From: JBGSIZ01 sp041742255
GTDB lineage: Bacteria > Pseudomonadota > Alphaproteobacteria > Rhodobacterales > Rhodobacteraceae
Assembly (NCBI GenBank): GCA_041742255.1
Contig: JBGSIZ010000232.1
Span: 1-14,903 of the forward strand
Length of the DNA: 14,903 bases
Direction: 5' to 3'
Below, in pieces: positions 4,915-14,903 of the stretch. The notes under the pieces are model-generated. The model did not search any database and was not told where the DNA came from. It was given only the letters and a program-made list of their open reading frames with translations. The position numbers were made by a program, and so were the translations under genes. Each line of letters starts with the position of its first letter. Position 1 is the stretch's first letter.

Positions 4915-7650
4915 ATGCCGACTGTTGCCACTGTGTCCCGCGCCGACCAAACGCGCGCCCTGAGCCTGAGCACGATTGCGTTTACCGCCTGTTTCGCGGT
5001 GTGGACCATTTTTGCCATCATCGGTGTCGCCATCAAGGCCGAGTTGGGTCTGAACGATACCCAGTTCGGATTGCTGGTGGCCACGCCGATCCTGACCGGA
5101 TCAGTGTCCCGGTTGTTTCTGGGGGTGTGGACCGAAAAATACGGGGGGCGATTGGTCTTTTCGTTGCAGATGATCCTTGCGGCCTTGGCCACTTGGGCGC
5201 TGACGCTTGCCGATACCTATATCATGTATTTGGTGGCAGCACTTGGCATTGGCCTTGCGGGCGGGTCGTTCATCATTGGCGTGGCCTATGTCAGTCGCTG
5301 GTATGACGCGGGCCATCAGGGCACCGCATTGGGCATTTTCGGCGCAGGCAACGTTGGTGCGGCGGTGACCAAGTTTGTGGCGCCCTTCGTCATGGTGGCC
5401 TTTGGCTGGCACGGGGTCGCCTATGTCTGGGCGGGGGGCCTTGCCATCATGGGCGTCTTGTTCTTTTTGCTGGCCAAGGACGATCCCCAATTGGTCGAAC
5501 GCCGCCGGACCGGGGCCAAGGCCCCGTCGCTGGCCCAGCAATTCGCGCCCCTGCGGAACCTGCAGGTGTGGCGGTTTTCGCTGTATTACTTTTTCGTCTT
5601 TGGCGCGTTTGTGGCGCTGGCCCTGTGGCTGCCGCATTACCTGATTGACGTCTATTCGGTCGATGTCCGCACGGCGGGTATGGCCGCCGCATCGTTCAGC
5701 CTGTCGGCATCATTGTTTCGCGCCTATGGCGGGCACCTCGCGGACAAATTCGGGGCCCGGTCGGTGATGTACTGGACCTTCGGCTTTGCGCTCGTGTTCT
5801 TGTTCATGCTGTCCTATCCGCCGACGGATTATGTCATTCAGGGCAAAGACGGCCCGATTGCGTTTTCGACCAAGATGGGCCTGTGGCCGTTTGTCATCAC
5901 GTTGTTCGGCCTTGGGTTTTTCATGAGCCTGGGCAAGGCGGCGGTGTTCAAGCATATCCCCGTCTATTACCCGAACCATGTTGGCGCGGTTGGCGGACTG
6001 GTCGGCATGATCGGCGGTCTGGGTGGGTTCATCCTGCCGATCTCGTTTGGCGCGCTGTTGGACCTGACGGGCATTTACACGTCGTGTTTTGCCCTGTTGT
6101 TCCTGTTGGTCGGCGTCGCGTTGTCATGGATGCATCTGTCGATCCGCGCGATGGAACGGGCCGCCCATGGGGCGGCGTTGGACCAGTTGCCCGAACTGCC
6201 CGAGATGCAGGCCATTCACCAGCCAGAACGCACGACGATGCCCCGCGTTTTGGACGATTGGCACCCCGAAACCCCCGCATTCTGGGCTGACAAGGGCCGC
6301 GCCGTGGCCCGCCGCAACCTGTGGATTTCGATCCCCGCGCTGTTGCTGGCGTTTTCTGTGTGGATGGTGTGGTCAATGGTCGTGGCCAAGCTGCCGTTGA
6401 TCGGGTTTGCGTTCAATTCCGAACAGTTGTTCTGGCTCGCCGCGTTGCCTGCGTTGTCTGGGGCCACATTGCGGATTTTCTATGGTTTCATGGTGCCGAT
6501 CTTTGGCGGGCGGTTGTGGACGACGGTGTCCACCGCATCCCTGATGTTGCCCGCCATCGGGATTGGCTATGCCGTTCAGAACCCGGAAACCCCGTATTTC
6601 ATCTTTCTCGTGCTGGCGTTGCTGTGCGGATTGGGCGGCGCGAACTTTGCCTCCAGCATGGCCAATATCGGCTATTTCTTTCCCAAGGCTGAAAAAGGTA
6701 ATGCGCTGGCGTTGAATGCGGGTCTTGGGAACCTTGGTGTCAGCGTCATGCAGTTTCTGGTGCCGCTGGTCATCACGGTGGGCGTGTTCGGCGCCATTGG
6801 CGGCGCCCCCCAAAGCATGACGGACGGTGGCGAATTGTGGATGCAGAACGCCGGGTTCATCTGGGTGCCCTTTATCCTGATGTCCACGGCGGCCGCATGG
6901 TTGGGCATGAATGATATTTCCGATGCCAAGGCCAGTTTTGCCCAGCAATCGGTCATCTTTGGCCGCACCCACAACTGGTTGATGTGCGTTTTGTATATCG
7001 GCACGTTCGGCAGCTTCATCGGGTATTCGGCAGGGTTTCCGTTGCTGAGCCGGATCGCGTTTCCCGACATCAACGCCTTGCAATATGTGTTTCTGGGGCC
7101 GCTTGTTGGCGCACTGAGCCGCGCTGGCACGGGTTGGGTGGCGGACAAGTTCGGCGGCGGGCGCGTCACGTTCTGGGTGTTTGCGGGGATGATCGCATCG
7201 GTTCTTGCGGTGATATTGTCCTTGCAGGCCGGATCGTTCGCCGGGTTCTTTGCCGGGTTCATGGCGCTGTTTTTCTTTACCGGGGTGGGCAATGCGTCCA
7301 CGTTCCAGATGATCCCGGTCATCATGGGCCGCGAAGTGCCCCGTCTGATGCCAAACCTGACAGGGGCCGATCGCGCCCGTCAGATCGCCATGGAATCGGG
7401 GGGGATCGTCGCGTTCACCAGCGCCATCGGGGCCTATGGCGGGTTCTTTATCCCCAAGGCCTATGGGTCGTCGATTGCCATCACCGGTAGCCCGATCGGC
7501 GCGTTGTGGTTGTTCCTGGCGTTCTACGTTGTGTGTCTGGTGCTGACATGGGTCGTCTACACCCGTCCCGGTGGCGTGCTGCACGACATCGAACATGGCC
7601 GCACGCCACCCCCGCCCATGGCCCCCCCCGTGGCCCAACCCGCCCAATGA
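4915..7650 (+). CDS. narK: NarK, fused double-domain nitrate/nitrite transporter
   Basis: This 911-residue inner-membrane protein is built of two complete 12-helix major facilitator units joined by a polar linker (about residues 425-475). The N-terminal unit is NarK1-like (nitrate-proton symport type), with the nitrate-signature-like GIFGAGNVGAAVTKF and a second glycine-rich stretch, GMIGGLGGFILP. The C-terminal unit closely resembles E. coli NarK (LSGATLRIFYGFMVPIFGGR, GANFASSMANI, NAGLGNLGVSVMQ), the nitrate/nitrite antiport type. Each half has two arginines in the expected substrate positions: R66 and R269, and R520 and R736; the last two are 216 apart, like R89 and R305 of E. coli NarK. 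Such fusions are known in Paracoccus. I chose the ATG at 4915, with GGAGG 7 nt upstream, over an in-frame ATG at 4861. It is first in the operon, 64 nt before narG. Confidence 0.95.
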   Translation: MPTVATVSRADQTRALSLSTIAFTACFAVWTIFAIIGVAIKAELGLNDTQFGLLVATPILTGSVSRLFLGVWTEKYGGRLVFSLQMILAALATWALTLADTYIMYLVAALGIGLAGGSFIIGVAYVSRWYDAGHQGTALGIFGAGNVGAAVTKFVAPFVMVAFGWHGVAYVWAGGLAIMGVLFFLLAKDDPQLVERRRTGAKAPSLAQQFAPLRNLQVWRFSLYYFFVFGAFVALALWLPHYLIDVYSVDVRTAGMAAASFSLSASLFRAYGGHLADKFGARSVMYWTFGFALVFLFMLSYPPTDYVIQGKDGPIAFSTKMGLWPFVITLFGLGFFMSLGKAAVFKHIPVYYPNHVGAVGGLVGMIGGLGGFILPISFGALLDLTGIYTSCFALLFLLVGVALSWMHLSIRAMERAAHGAALDQLPELPEMQAIHQPERTTMPRVLDDWHPETPAFWADKGRAVARRNLWISIPALLLAFSVWMVWSMVVAKLPLIGFAFNSEQLFWLAALPALSGATLRIFYGFMVPIFGGRLWTTVSTASLMLPAIGIGYAVQNPETPYFIFLVLALLCGLGGANFASSMANIGYFFPKAEKGNALALNAGLGNLGVSVMQFLVPLVITVGVFGAIGGAPQSMTDGGELWMQNAGFIWVPFILMSTAAAWLGMNDISDAKASFAQQSVIFGRTHNWLMCVLYIGTFGSFIGYSAGFPLLSRIAFPDINALQYVFLGPLVGALSRAGTGWVADKFGGGRVTFWVFAGMIASVLAVILSLQAGSFAGFFAGFMALFFFTGVGNASTFQMIPVIMGREVPRLMPNLTGADRARQIAMESGGIVAFTSAIGAYGGFFIPKAYGSSIAITGSPIGALWLFLAFYVVCLVLTWVVYTRPGGVLHDIEHGRTPPPPMAPPVAQPAQ

Positions 7651-7714
7651 CATTTCTCAATTCACGGGTGGCACAGGTCGCCGCCCAAAGCCGGACCCCC
7701 GAAAGGACAGCACG

Positions 7715-10700
7715 ATGAGCCATCTTCTTGACCGCCTGAATTTCTTCAAAAGCAATACGTTAGAAACGTTTTCCGACGGCTGGGGCCAGACCACCAGTGA
7801 GAACCGCGATTGGGAAGACACCTATCGCAACCGCTGGCGGCACGACAAAATCGTGCGGTCCACCCATGGCGTGAACTGCACCGGATCGTGTTCTTGGAAG
7901 ATCTATGTCAAGTCCGGCATCGTCACATGGGAAACCCAGCAAACCGATTATCCCCGCACCCGCGCGGGCCTGCCCAACCATGAACCGCGCGGCTGCGCGC
8001 GCGGCGCCTCCTACAGCTGGTATCTGTATTCCGCGAACCGGGTGAAGAACCCGTTGATCCGGGGCGCCCTGATGCGCGCCTGGCGCAAGATGCGCGCCAC
8101 GATGACGCCCGTGGCCGCGTGGGCCGCGATCCAGAATGATCCAATCCTGCGCGCATCGTATACCAAGACCCGTGGCAAGGGCGGGTTCGTGCGCGCCACA
8201 TGGGATGAGGCGACCGAGATTGTCGCCGCCGCCAACGCCTACACCGCCAAGACCTATGGCCCGGACCGCGTGTTCGGGTTTTCACCGATCCCCGCGATGT
8301 CGATGGTCAGTTACGCCGCCGGGTCCCGGTATCTGTCGCTGCTGGGCGGCACGGCCATGTCGTTCTACGATTGGTATTGTGACCTGCCCCCCGCCAGCCC
8401 CCAGACATGGGGCGAACAGACCGATGTCCCCGAAAGCGCCGATTGGTATAACGCGGGGTTTTTGATGCTGTGGGGGTCCAACGTGCCCCAGACCCGGACC
8501 CCCGACGCCCATTTCTACACCGAGGTCCGGTATCGCGGCACCAAATCCGCCGTGGTCAGCCCCGACTATTCCGAAGCCGCCAAGTTCAGCGATATCTGGT
8601 TGAACCCGCAGGCCGGCACCGATGCGGCTCTCGCTATGGCCATGGGTCATGTGATCCTGCGCGAATTCCATCTGGACCGGCAGGCCGAATATTTCGAGGA
8701 TTACGCCCGCAAATATACCGATATGCCCGTGCTGGTGCGGTTGGACGAAAAGGATGGTCATTACATCCCCGGTCGGATGCTGCGCGCCGATGATTTTGAT
8801 GGTCATCTGGGCGAAACCAACAATCCCGATTGGAAAACCACCGCGTTCGACGATGCCACGGGTCAGGTCGTGGTGCCCAACGGGTCCATCGGATTTCGTT
8901 GGGGCGAAAGCGGCAAATGGAACCTTGAACAACGCGCCAAGGGCGAGGATGCCAAGCTGCGTCTGAGCCAGATCCTCGACGGGGATCATGATACCGTTGT
9001 GGGGGTTGATTTCCCGTATTTTGGCGGTGCCGCGTCCAGCCATTTCGTGAAGTGTGACCACCCCGAAGTGCTGACGCGCAACATTCCGGTGCGGCGCGTC
9101 ACGCTGGCCGATGGGACGAAGGCGACGGTCGCCACGGTATTTGACCTGTTTTGCGCCAATTACGGTCTGGACCGGGGGTTGGGCGGCGAATGGGTGTCCA
9201 AGAATTTTGACGACGATGTGCCCTATACCCCCGCCTGGGCCGAAAAGATCACCGGTGTTGACCGCGAAAAGATCATTGCCGTCGCCCGCCAGTTTGCCGG
9301 AAACGCCGAAAAGACCCATGGCAAGTCCATGGTCATTCTGGGGGCAGGGATCAACCACTGGTATCACATGGATATGGCCTATCGCGGGATCATCAACATG
9401 TTGGTGATGTGCGGCTGTATCGGCCAAGAAGGCGGCGGCTGGTCCCACTATGTCGGTCAGGAAAAGCTGCGTCCGCAGACCGGGTGGGCGCCCTTGGCGT
9501 TTGCGCTCGATTGGAACCGCCCGCCCCGGCACATGAACGCCACGAGCGCGTGGTATGCCCATACCGACCAGTGGCGGTATGAAACGTTGAGTGCCAGCGA
9601 GATTTTGTCGCCGACCGCCCCAGCGGGCGATTGGGATATCAGCCTGATCGACTATAACATCCGCGCCGAACGGATGGGATGGCTGCCGTCCGCCCCACAA
9701 TTGAAAACCAACCCGTTCGAGGTGTCCAAAGCCGCAAAGGCCGCAGGCAAGGATATTCCCGCCTATGTTGCCGAGAAACTGAAATCCGGCGAACTGCAGA
9801 TGTCATGCGAGGACCCGGATGCGCCGGAAAACTGGCCCCGCAACCTGTTTGTGTGGCGGTCCAACCTGTTGGGATCGTCGGGCAAGGGGCATGAATATTT
9901 CCTCAAGCACTTGCTGGGCACCGATCACGGCGTGATGGGCAAAGACCTTGGCGAAGAAGGCGGCGTGAAACCGGTCGAGGCCGCCTGGCACGACGAGGCG
10001 CCCAAGGGTAAACTCGATCTGTTGGTGACCATCGATTTCCGGATGTCCACCACCTGTGTCTATTCCGACATCGTTTTGCCCACCGCGAGCTGGTATGAAA
10101 AGGATGATCTGAACACGTCCGACATGCACCCGTTCATTCACCCGCTTCAGGCGGCAGTGGACCCGGCGTATGAATCCAAATCCGATTGGGAAATCTTCAA
10201 GTCGATTGCCAAGAAGTTTTCCGAAGTCGCCCCCGAAGTGCTGGGCGTCGAAACTGATATCGTGCAATTGCCGTTGCTGCATGATACCCCCGGCGAATTG
10301 GCACAGGCCCACGTCCGCGATTGGAAAAAGGGCGAATGTGACCTGATCCCCGGCAAGACTGCCCCGAATTACATCGCGGTCGAACGCGATTATCCCAACT
10401 TGTACAAAAAATTCACCTCGGTCGGCCCATTGCTGGAAAAGCTGGGCAATGGCGGCAAGGGGATCAATTGGGATACCAAGCAGGAGGTCGGTCTTTTGCG
10501 CGATCTGAATGGCGTGGTGCAGGACAAGGGCGTTTCAGAAGGCATGGCCAAATTGGACACCGCCATCAATGCTGCCGAGATGATCCTGATGCTCGCCCCG
10601 GAAACCAATGGCGAGGTTGCGGTCAAGGCATGGGAAGAAATCGAGAAATCAACCGGCCGCCATCATTCCCATCTGGCCGAAGGCGCACACCACACGAAAA

Positions 10701-11458
10701 TCCGGTTCCGCGATATTGCGGCCCAACCGCGCAAGATCATTTCCAGCCCCACATGGTCCGGAATTGAAAGCGAGACGGTATGTTATAACGCCGGATATAC
10801 CAACGTCCACGAATTGATCCCGTGGCGCACCCTGACCGGTCGCCAGCAATTGTATCAGGATCACCTGTGGATGCGCGCCTTTGGCGAAGGGTTTGTGAGC
10901 TACCGCCCGCCTGTCGATCTGAAAACCATCACCAAGGCCGTCAACAATGACGCCGCCGAAGGCAACCCGCATGTTGTGTTGAACTTTATCACGCCCCACC
11001 AGAAGTGGGGGATTCACAGCACCTATACCGACAACCTGATGATGCTGACGCTCAACCGGGGCGGTCCAGTGGTGTGGATGTCGGAGGTGGACGCGGCCAA
11101 GGCGGGGCTGGTCGATAACGACTGGATCGAGGCCTACAACATCAATGGCGCGTTGACCGCGCGGGGTGGTGGTGAGCCAGCGCATCAAGCAGGGCACATT
11201 GTTCATGTATCACGCGCAGGAAAAGATCGTGAATACGCCCGGATCGGAAAAGACCGGCAATCGCGGTGGTATCCACAATTCAGTGACCCGCACCGTTCTG
11301 AAACCCACCCACATGATCGGCGGTTATGCTCAATTATCCTATGGGTTCAATTATTACGGCACTGTCGGCAGCAACCGGGATGAATTCGTGGTCGTGCGAA
11401 AGATGAAGAATATTGATTGGCTGGATACGCCTGCAACCAAAAAGATGGAGGCCGCAGA

Positions 11459-11462
<4 letters not shown>
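7715..11462 (+). CDS. narG: NarG, respiratory nitrate reductase alpha subunit, with a +1 frameshift
   Basis: NarG reduces nitrate to nitrite on the cytoplasmic side of the membrane, with electrons coming from NarH and NarI. The N-terminus MSHLLDRLNFF has AAAGGA 8 nt upstream. The [4Fe-4S] FS0 ligands are H51, C55, C59 and C94, and the molybdenum ligand is D223 in FYDWYCDLPP (E. coli H49, C53, C57, C92 and D222). The body aligns along its length with E. coli NarG as I know it. After R1150 in NGALTAR the frame is lost: the G-run at 11163-11166 holds one G too many. As written, translation gives a 72-residue wrong tail and stops at 11383, for 1222 residues in all. The true tail (VVSQRIKQGTLFMYHAQEKI to KMEAAE) follows in the next frame up to the TGA at 11460-11462. 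Restored length is 1248 residues, normal for NarG. Confidence 0.93.
11163..11166 (+). other. Frameshift site in narG (G-run one base too long)
   Basis: The sequence reads GCG CGG GGT GGT GGT GAG. Removing one G gives GCG CGG GTG GTG GTG AGC CAG CGC, which encodes ARVVVSQR; E. coli NarG has ARAVVSQR here. The remainder of the family's C-terminus, 98 codons, is intact in the shifted frame. Confidence 0.93.
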
Positions 11463-12984
<1,522 letters not shown>

Positions 12985-12985
<1 letters not shown>

Positions 12986-13707
12986 TGATGGACCGCACGC
13001 TCAAGGCGTTGTCGCTGACGCTGAGTTATCCGACCGGGGAATTGCAGGCCGCGATGCCTGATATTGGCGCGGTATTCGACCAAGACCCCCGCATATCGGC
13101 CGAGACAAAGACCGCGTTGCGCAGCCTGACCGGGGCCATCGCGCAGGGCGATCTGTATGATGTGCAGGAAAGTTATGTTATGCTGTTTGACCGGTCGCGC
13201 ACGCTGTCGCTCAATCTGTTTGAGCATGTCCATGGCGAAAGCCGGGATCGGGGTGGCGCGATGGTCAGCCTGATCGAAACCTATCGGGAGGGCGGGTTTG
13301 AACCCGCCACCACCGAACTGCCCGATCATCTGCCTGTTTTGCTGGAGTTTTTGGCCACCCGGCCTGCGCCAGAAACGCAGGACATCCTGAACGATGCCGC
13401 CCATATCTTTGACGCCGTTGGCACCCGGTTGGTCCGGCGCGAAAGCGGGTATGCGGCGGCGTTTGTTGCCTTGACCCAATTGGCCGGGTCCGTCGCCGAC
13501 GCCGAGGCCGTGGCCGGGATGCTCGCCCAGCCTGATGATGACCCCACCGACCTTGCCGCTCTGGACGCGGTTTGGGAAGAAACCGAGGTCACCTTTGGCC
13601 CCGATCCAAATGGCGGGTGTCCGCAGGTCCGCGACCTGCTGGCGGGTATGGATATTCCCGTCACATCTGCTCCCACCCCGCCCAAACACCAGCAAGCTGC
13701 TGAATAG
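12985..13707 (+). CDS. narJ: NarJ, nitrate reductase assembly chaperone
   Basis: This 240-residue cytoplasmic, all-helical protein of the TorD/NarJ family is not part of the final enzyme. It binds apo-NarG, helps load the molybdenum cofactor and Fe-S, and times membrane attachment to NarI. The conserved core is visible: SYVMLFDRSRTLSLNLFEHV then HGESRDRG at about residues 56-85, and ELPDHLPVLLEFLA at about 103-116. The C-terminal part is Pro-rich and poorly conserved, as usual. I chose the ATG at 12985, which overlaps the narH stop (TGATG) with GGAG 8 nt upstream; the next codon is also ATG (12988), so a one-residue shorter start is possible. NarI begins 11 nt after its stop. Confidence 0.95.
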
Positions 13708-13718
13708 GAGACGACATC

Positions 13719-14498
13719 ATGTTCGGTAATTTTGACCTCGATTTTCTTATTTTCGGCATCTTGCCCTATGCGGTTCTGGCCGTGGCCGTGATCGGCACAA
13801 TCGCCCGGTATGAACGCGACCCGTTCACATGGAAAACGTCGTCCAGTCAGTTGTTGCGCCGCAAACAGTTGATGTGGGGATCGGTGTTGTTTCACGTCGG
13901 CATCATCGTGTTATTCGGCGGCCATCTGATTGGATTGTTCACGCCGATCTGGGTTCTGGATGTGCTGGGTATCCCGTATGGCGCCAAACAGTGGCTGGCC
14001 GTGATCCTGGGTGGCACCGCGGGGCTTGCCGCGTTTATCGGGGCCTCCATGCTGTTGCACCGGCGCCTGTTTGACGTGCGCATCCGCAAACATTCCAGCT
14101 TTGCCGATATTGCCATTCTGGTGGCACTCTGGCTCCAGATTGTGGTGGGTTTGGGCACTATCCTGCTCACCCTTGAACACATGGACGGGTCCGAGATGAT
14201 CCGGTTCATGACGTGGTCGCAAAGTGTCATGGGGTTGCAGTTGAACGCCTGGGAACAGGTCATAGACGTGCATTGGCTCTATAAGGTGCATATCGTGTTG
14301 GGCATGGTGATTGTGGCGGCGTTTCCGTTCACCCGGTTGGTGCATATGCTGTCGGTGCCGATCCGGTATGTCACCTTGCGGTCCGGGTATCAGATTGTGC
14401 GGTCGCGTCGCCGTCGCCCGATCGAGGAACGCCGTGCCGCGTTTGATGCGCGCCAAGGCACGCGCGGCCCTTCCATCCCAACCACCCCGGCGGAGTGA
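13719..14498 (+). CDS. narI: NarI, respiratory nitrate reductase gamma (cytochrome b) subunit
   Basis: This 259-residue membrane protein has five predicted helices, at about 9-28, 52-74, 88-113, 128-150 and 187-207. It anchors NarGH to the inner face of the membrane, oxidises quinol at the periplasmic side and passes electrons across two b hemes. The heme ligands are recognisable: H59 and H69 in LFHVGIIVLFGGH, and H191 and H209 in KVHIVLGM and RLVHMLSVP. The spacings of 10 and 18 equal those of H56/H66 and H187/H205 in E. coli. TAGGAG before the start gives a ribosome site with 8 nt spacing. The C-terminal tail is Arg-rich (RSRRRRPIEERR) and longer than in E. coli. It ends 5 nt before the PPIase gene, whose ribosome site lies in the last codons of narI. 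Confidence 0.96.
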   Translation: MFGNFDLDFLIFGILPYAVLAVAVIGTIARYERDPFTWKTSSSQLLRRKQLMWGSVLFHVGIIVLFGGHLIGLFTPIWVLDVLGIPYGAKQWLAVILGGTAGLAAFIGASMLLHRRLFDVRIRKHSSFADIAILVALWLQIVVGLGTILLTLEHMDGSEMIRFMTWSQSVMGLQLNAWEQVIDVHWLYKVHIVLGMVIVAAFPFTRLVHMLSVPIRYVTLRSGYQIVRSRRRRPIEERRAAFDARQGTRGPSIPTTPAE

Positions 14499-14503
14499 CC
14501 CTC

Positions 14504-14903
14504 ATGACTGTTTCCTTGTTTCCTGATGTCGTTGTGAACGGCGAAACCATCCCCTCGGCGGCGATTGCGGCCGAGGCCCAGAACCACAGCGGCCCAAAGG
14601 ACAAGCCCGGCATCGCCTGGCGCAAGGCCGCACAAGCCTTGACCATCCGCGCGCTGTTGCTGCAAGAGGCCCGCGTCCGTGGTCTGGAGCCGGAGCCCGA
14701 GGAATTGGCCCCCGGCCGCGTTGAGACCGAGGACGAGGCGCTGATCCGGGCCGTGCTGGACGCCGCCCTGACCATTGACCCCGTGACCGACGACGTGGTG
14801 CAGGCCCAATGGGCCAAGGACCCCGACCGGTTCCGGTCTGCGCCGTTGTGGGATGTGTCCCATATCCTGTGCGCCTGCGATCCCCGCGACGCCGCCGACC
14901 GCG
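14504..14903 (+). CDS. Parvulin-type peptidyl-prolyl cis-trans isomerase, N-terminal part (cut by window edge)
   Basis: 133 codons are present and the gene runs off the right edge. The protein starts MTVSLFPDVVVNGETIPSAA and has a mostly helical N-terminal region (WRKAAQALTIRALLLQEA), like the SurA/NifM/PpiC chaperone domain. The start of the parvulin catalytic domain is near residue 121 in WDVSHILC, matching the family's SHIL strand. There is no signal peptide, so it should act in the cytoplasm. GGAG (14492-14495) lies 8 nt before the ATG, inside narI. A PPIase in this place, directly after narI, occurs in nar operons of several proteobacteria and probably helps fold the reductase or its cofactor-binding regions, as NifM does for nitrogenase iron protein; that parallel is inference. 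Confidence 0.85.
   Translation, partial: MTVSLFPDVVVNGETIPSAAIAAEAQNHSGPKDKPGIAWRKAAQALTIRALLLQEARVRGLEPEPEELAPGRVETEDEALIRAVLDAALTIDPVTDDVVQAQWAKDPDRFRSAPLWDVSHILCACDPRDAADR

Noticed and set aside
6373..7653. Long open frame on the minus strand opposite narK
   Set aside because: It is His/Gln/Arg-rich low-complexity protein with no family resemblance, and it is a by-product of GC-rich codons in narK.
7571..7714. Upstream in-frame extension of narG
   Set aside because: It would overlap narK and add 48 residues not seen in the family; the ATG at 7715 has a ribosome site and the standard N-terminus.
8282..9700. Long open frame on the minus strand opposite narG
   Set aside because: It lies wholly inside the conserved narG coding region and shows no recognisable domain; a shadow frame.
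11163..11166. Programmed ribosomal frameshift in narG
   Set aside because: Not fully excluded, but there is no typical slippery sequence, nearby stop or known precedent in narG; an artefact or mutation is simpler.

Overview
The window looks like chromosome from a GC-rich denitrifying or nitrate-respiring alphaproteobacterium, most likely Rhodobacteraceae (Paracoccus/Roseobacter relatives). Three things suggest this: the gene order narR - narK - narG - narH - narJ - narI - peptidyl-prolyl isomerase, the fused double-domain NarK, and the codon style. Species cannot be fixed from sequence alone.

Left part (1-2426). A minus-strand operon encodes a small cytochrome b561, an RND/HlyD-type periplasmic adaptor, and the start of an RND inner-membrane permease that leaves the window at base 1. 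It diverges from a TetR-family regulator on the plus strand. A perfect 6+4+6 inverted repeat just before the TetR start is a plausible operator. The TetR gene overlaps a downstream gene for a four-helix membrane protein I do not recognise.

Middle (3408-4914). Two regulators lie in tandem on the minus strand: an NsrR-type Rrf2 protein (Fe-S, nitric oxide sensing) and a cysteine-poor FNR/CRP protein matching NarR. A 240-bp divergent promoter region separates narR from narK. It carries two near-perfect FNR-type boxes (9 of 10 conserved bases each), one near each gene, and a small hairpin in the probable narK leader.

Right part (4915-14903). This is a tightly packed operon for nitrate respiration. 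NarK is a fusion of two 12-helix nitrate/nitrite transporters. NarG, NarH and NarI form the membrane-bound, cytoplasm-facing quinol:nitrate oxidoreductase (Mo-bisMGD and [4Fe-4S] in NarG, four Fe-S clusters in NarH, two b hemes in NarI). NarJ is the assembly chaperone. A parvulin-type PPIase follows and runs off the right edge. The genes are spaced by -4 to +64 nt with good Shine-Dalgarno sites, so co-transcription and coupling are likely.

The most notable point is that narG is broken in this sequence. One extra G in the run at 11163-11166 shifts the frame 98 codons before the family's C-terminus, and the correct tail is intact in the next frame up to the narH overlap. This is either a sequencing/assembly error or a recent loss-of-function mutation. 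I found no clearly undescribed system; the rest is recognisable respiratory, regulatory and efflux biology with some arrangements worth checking.
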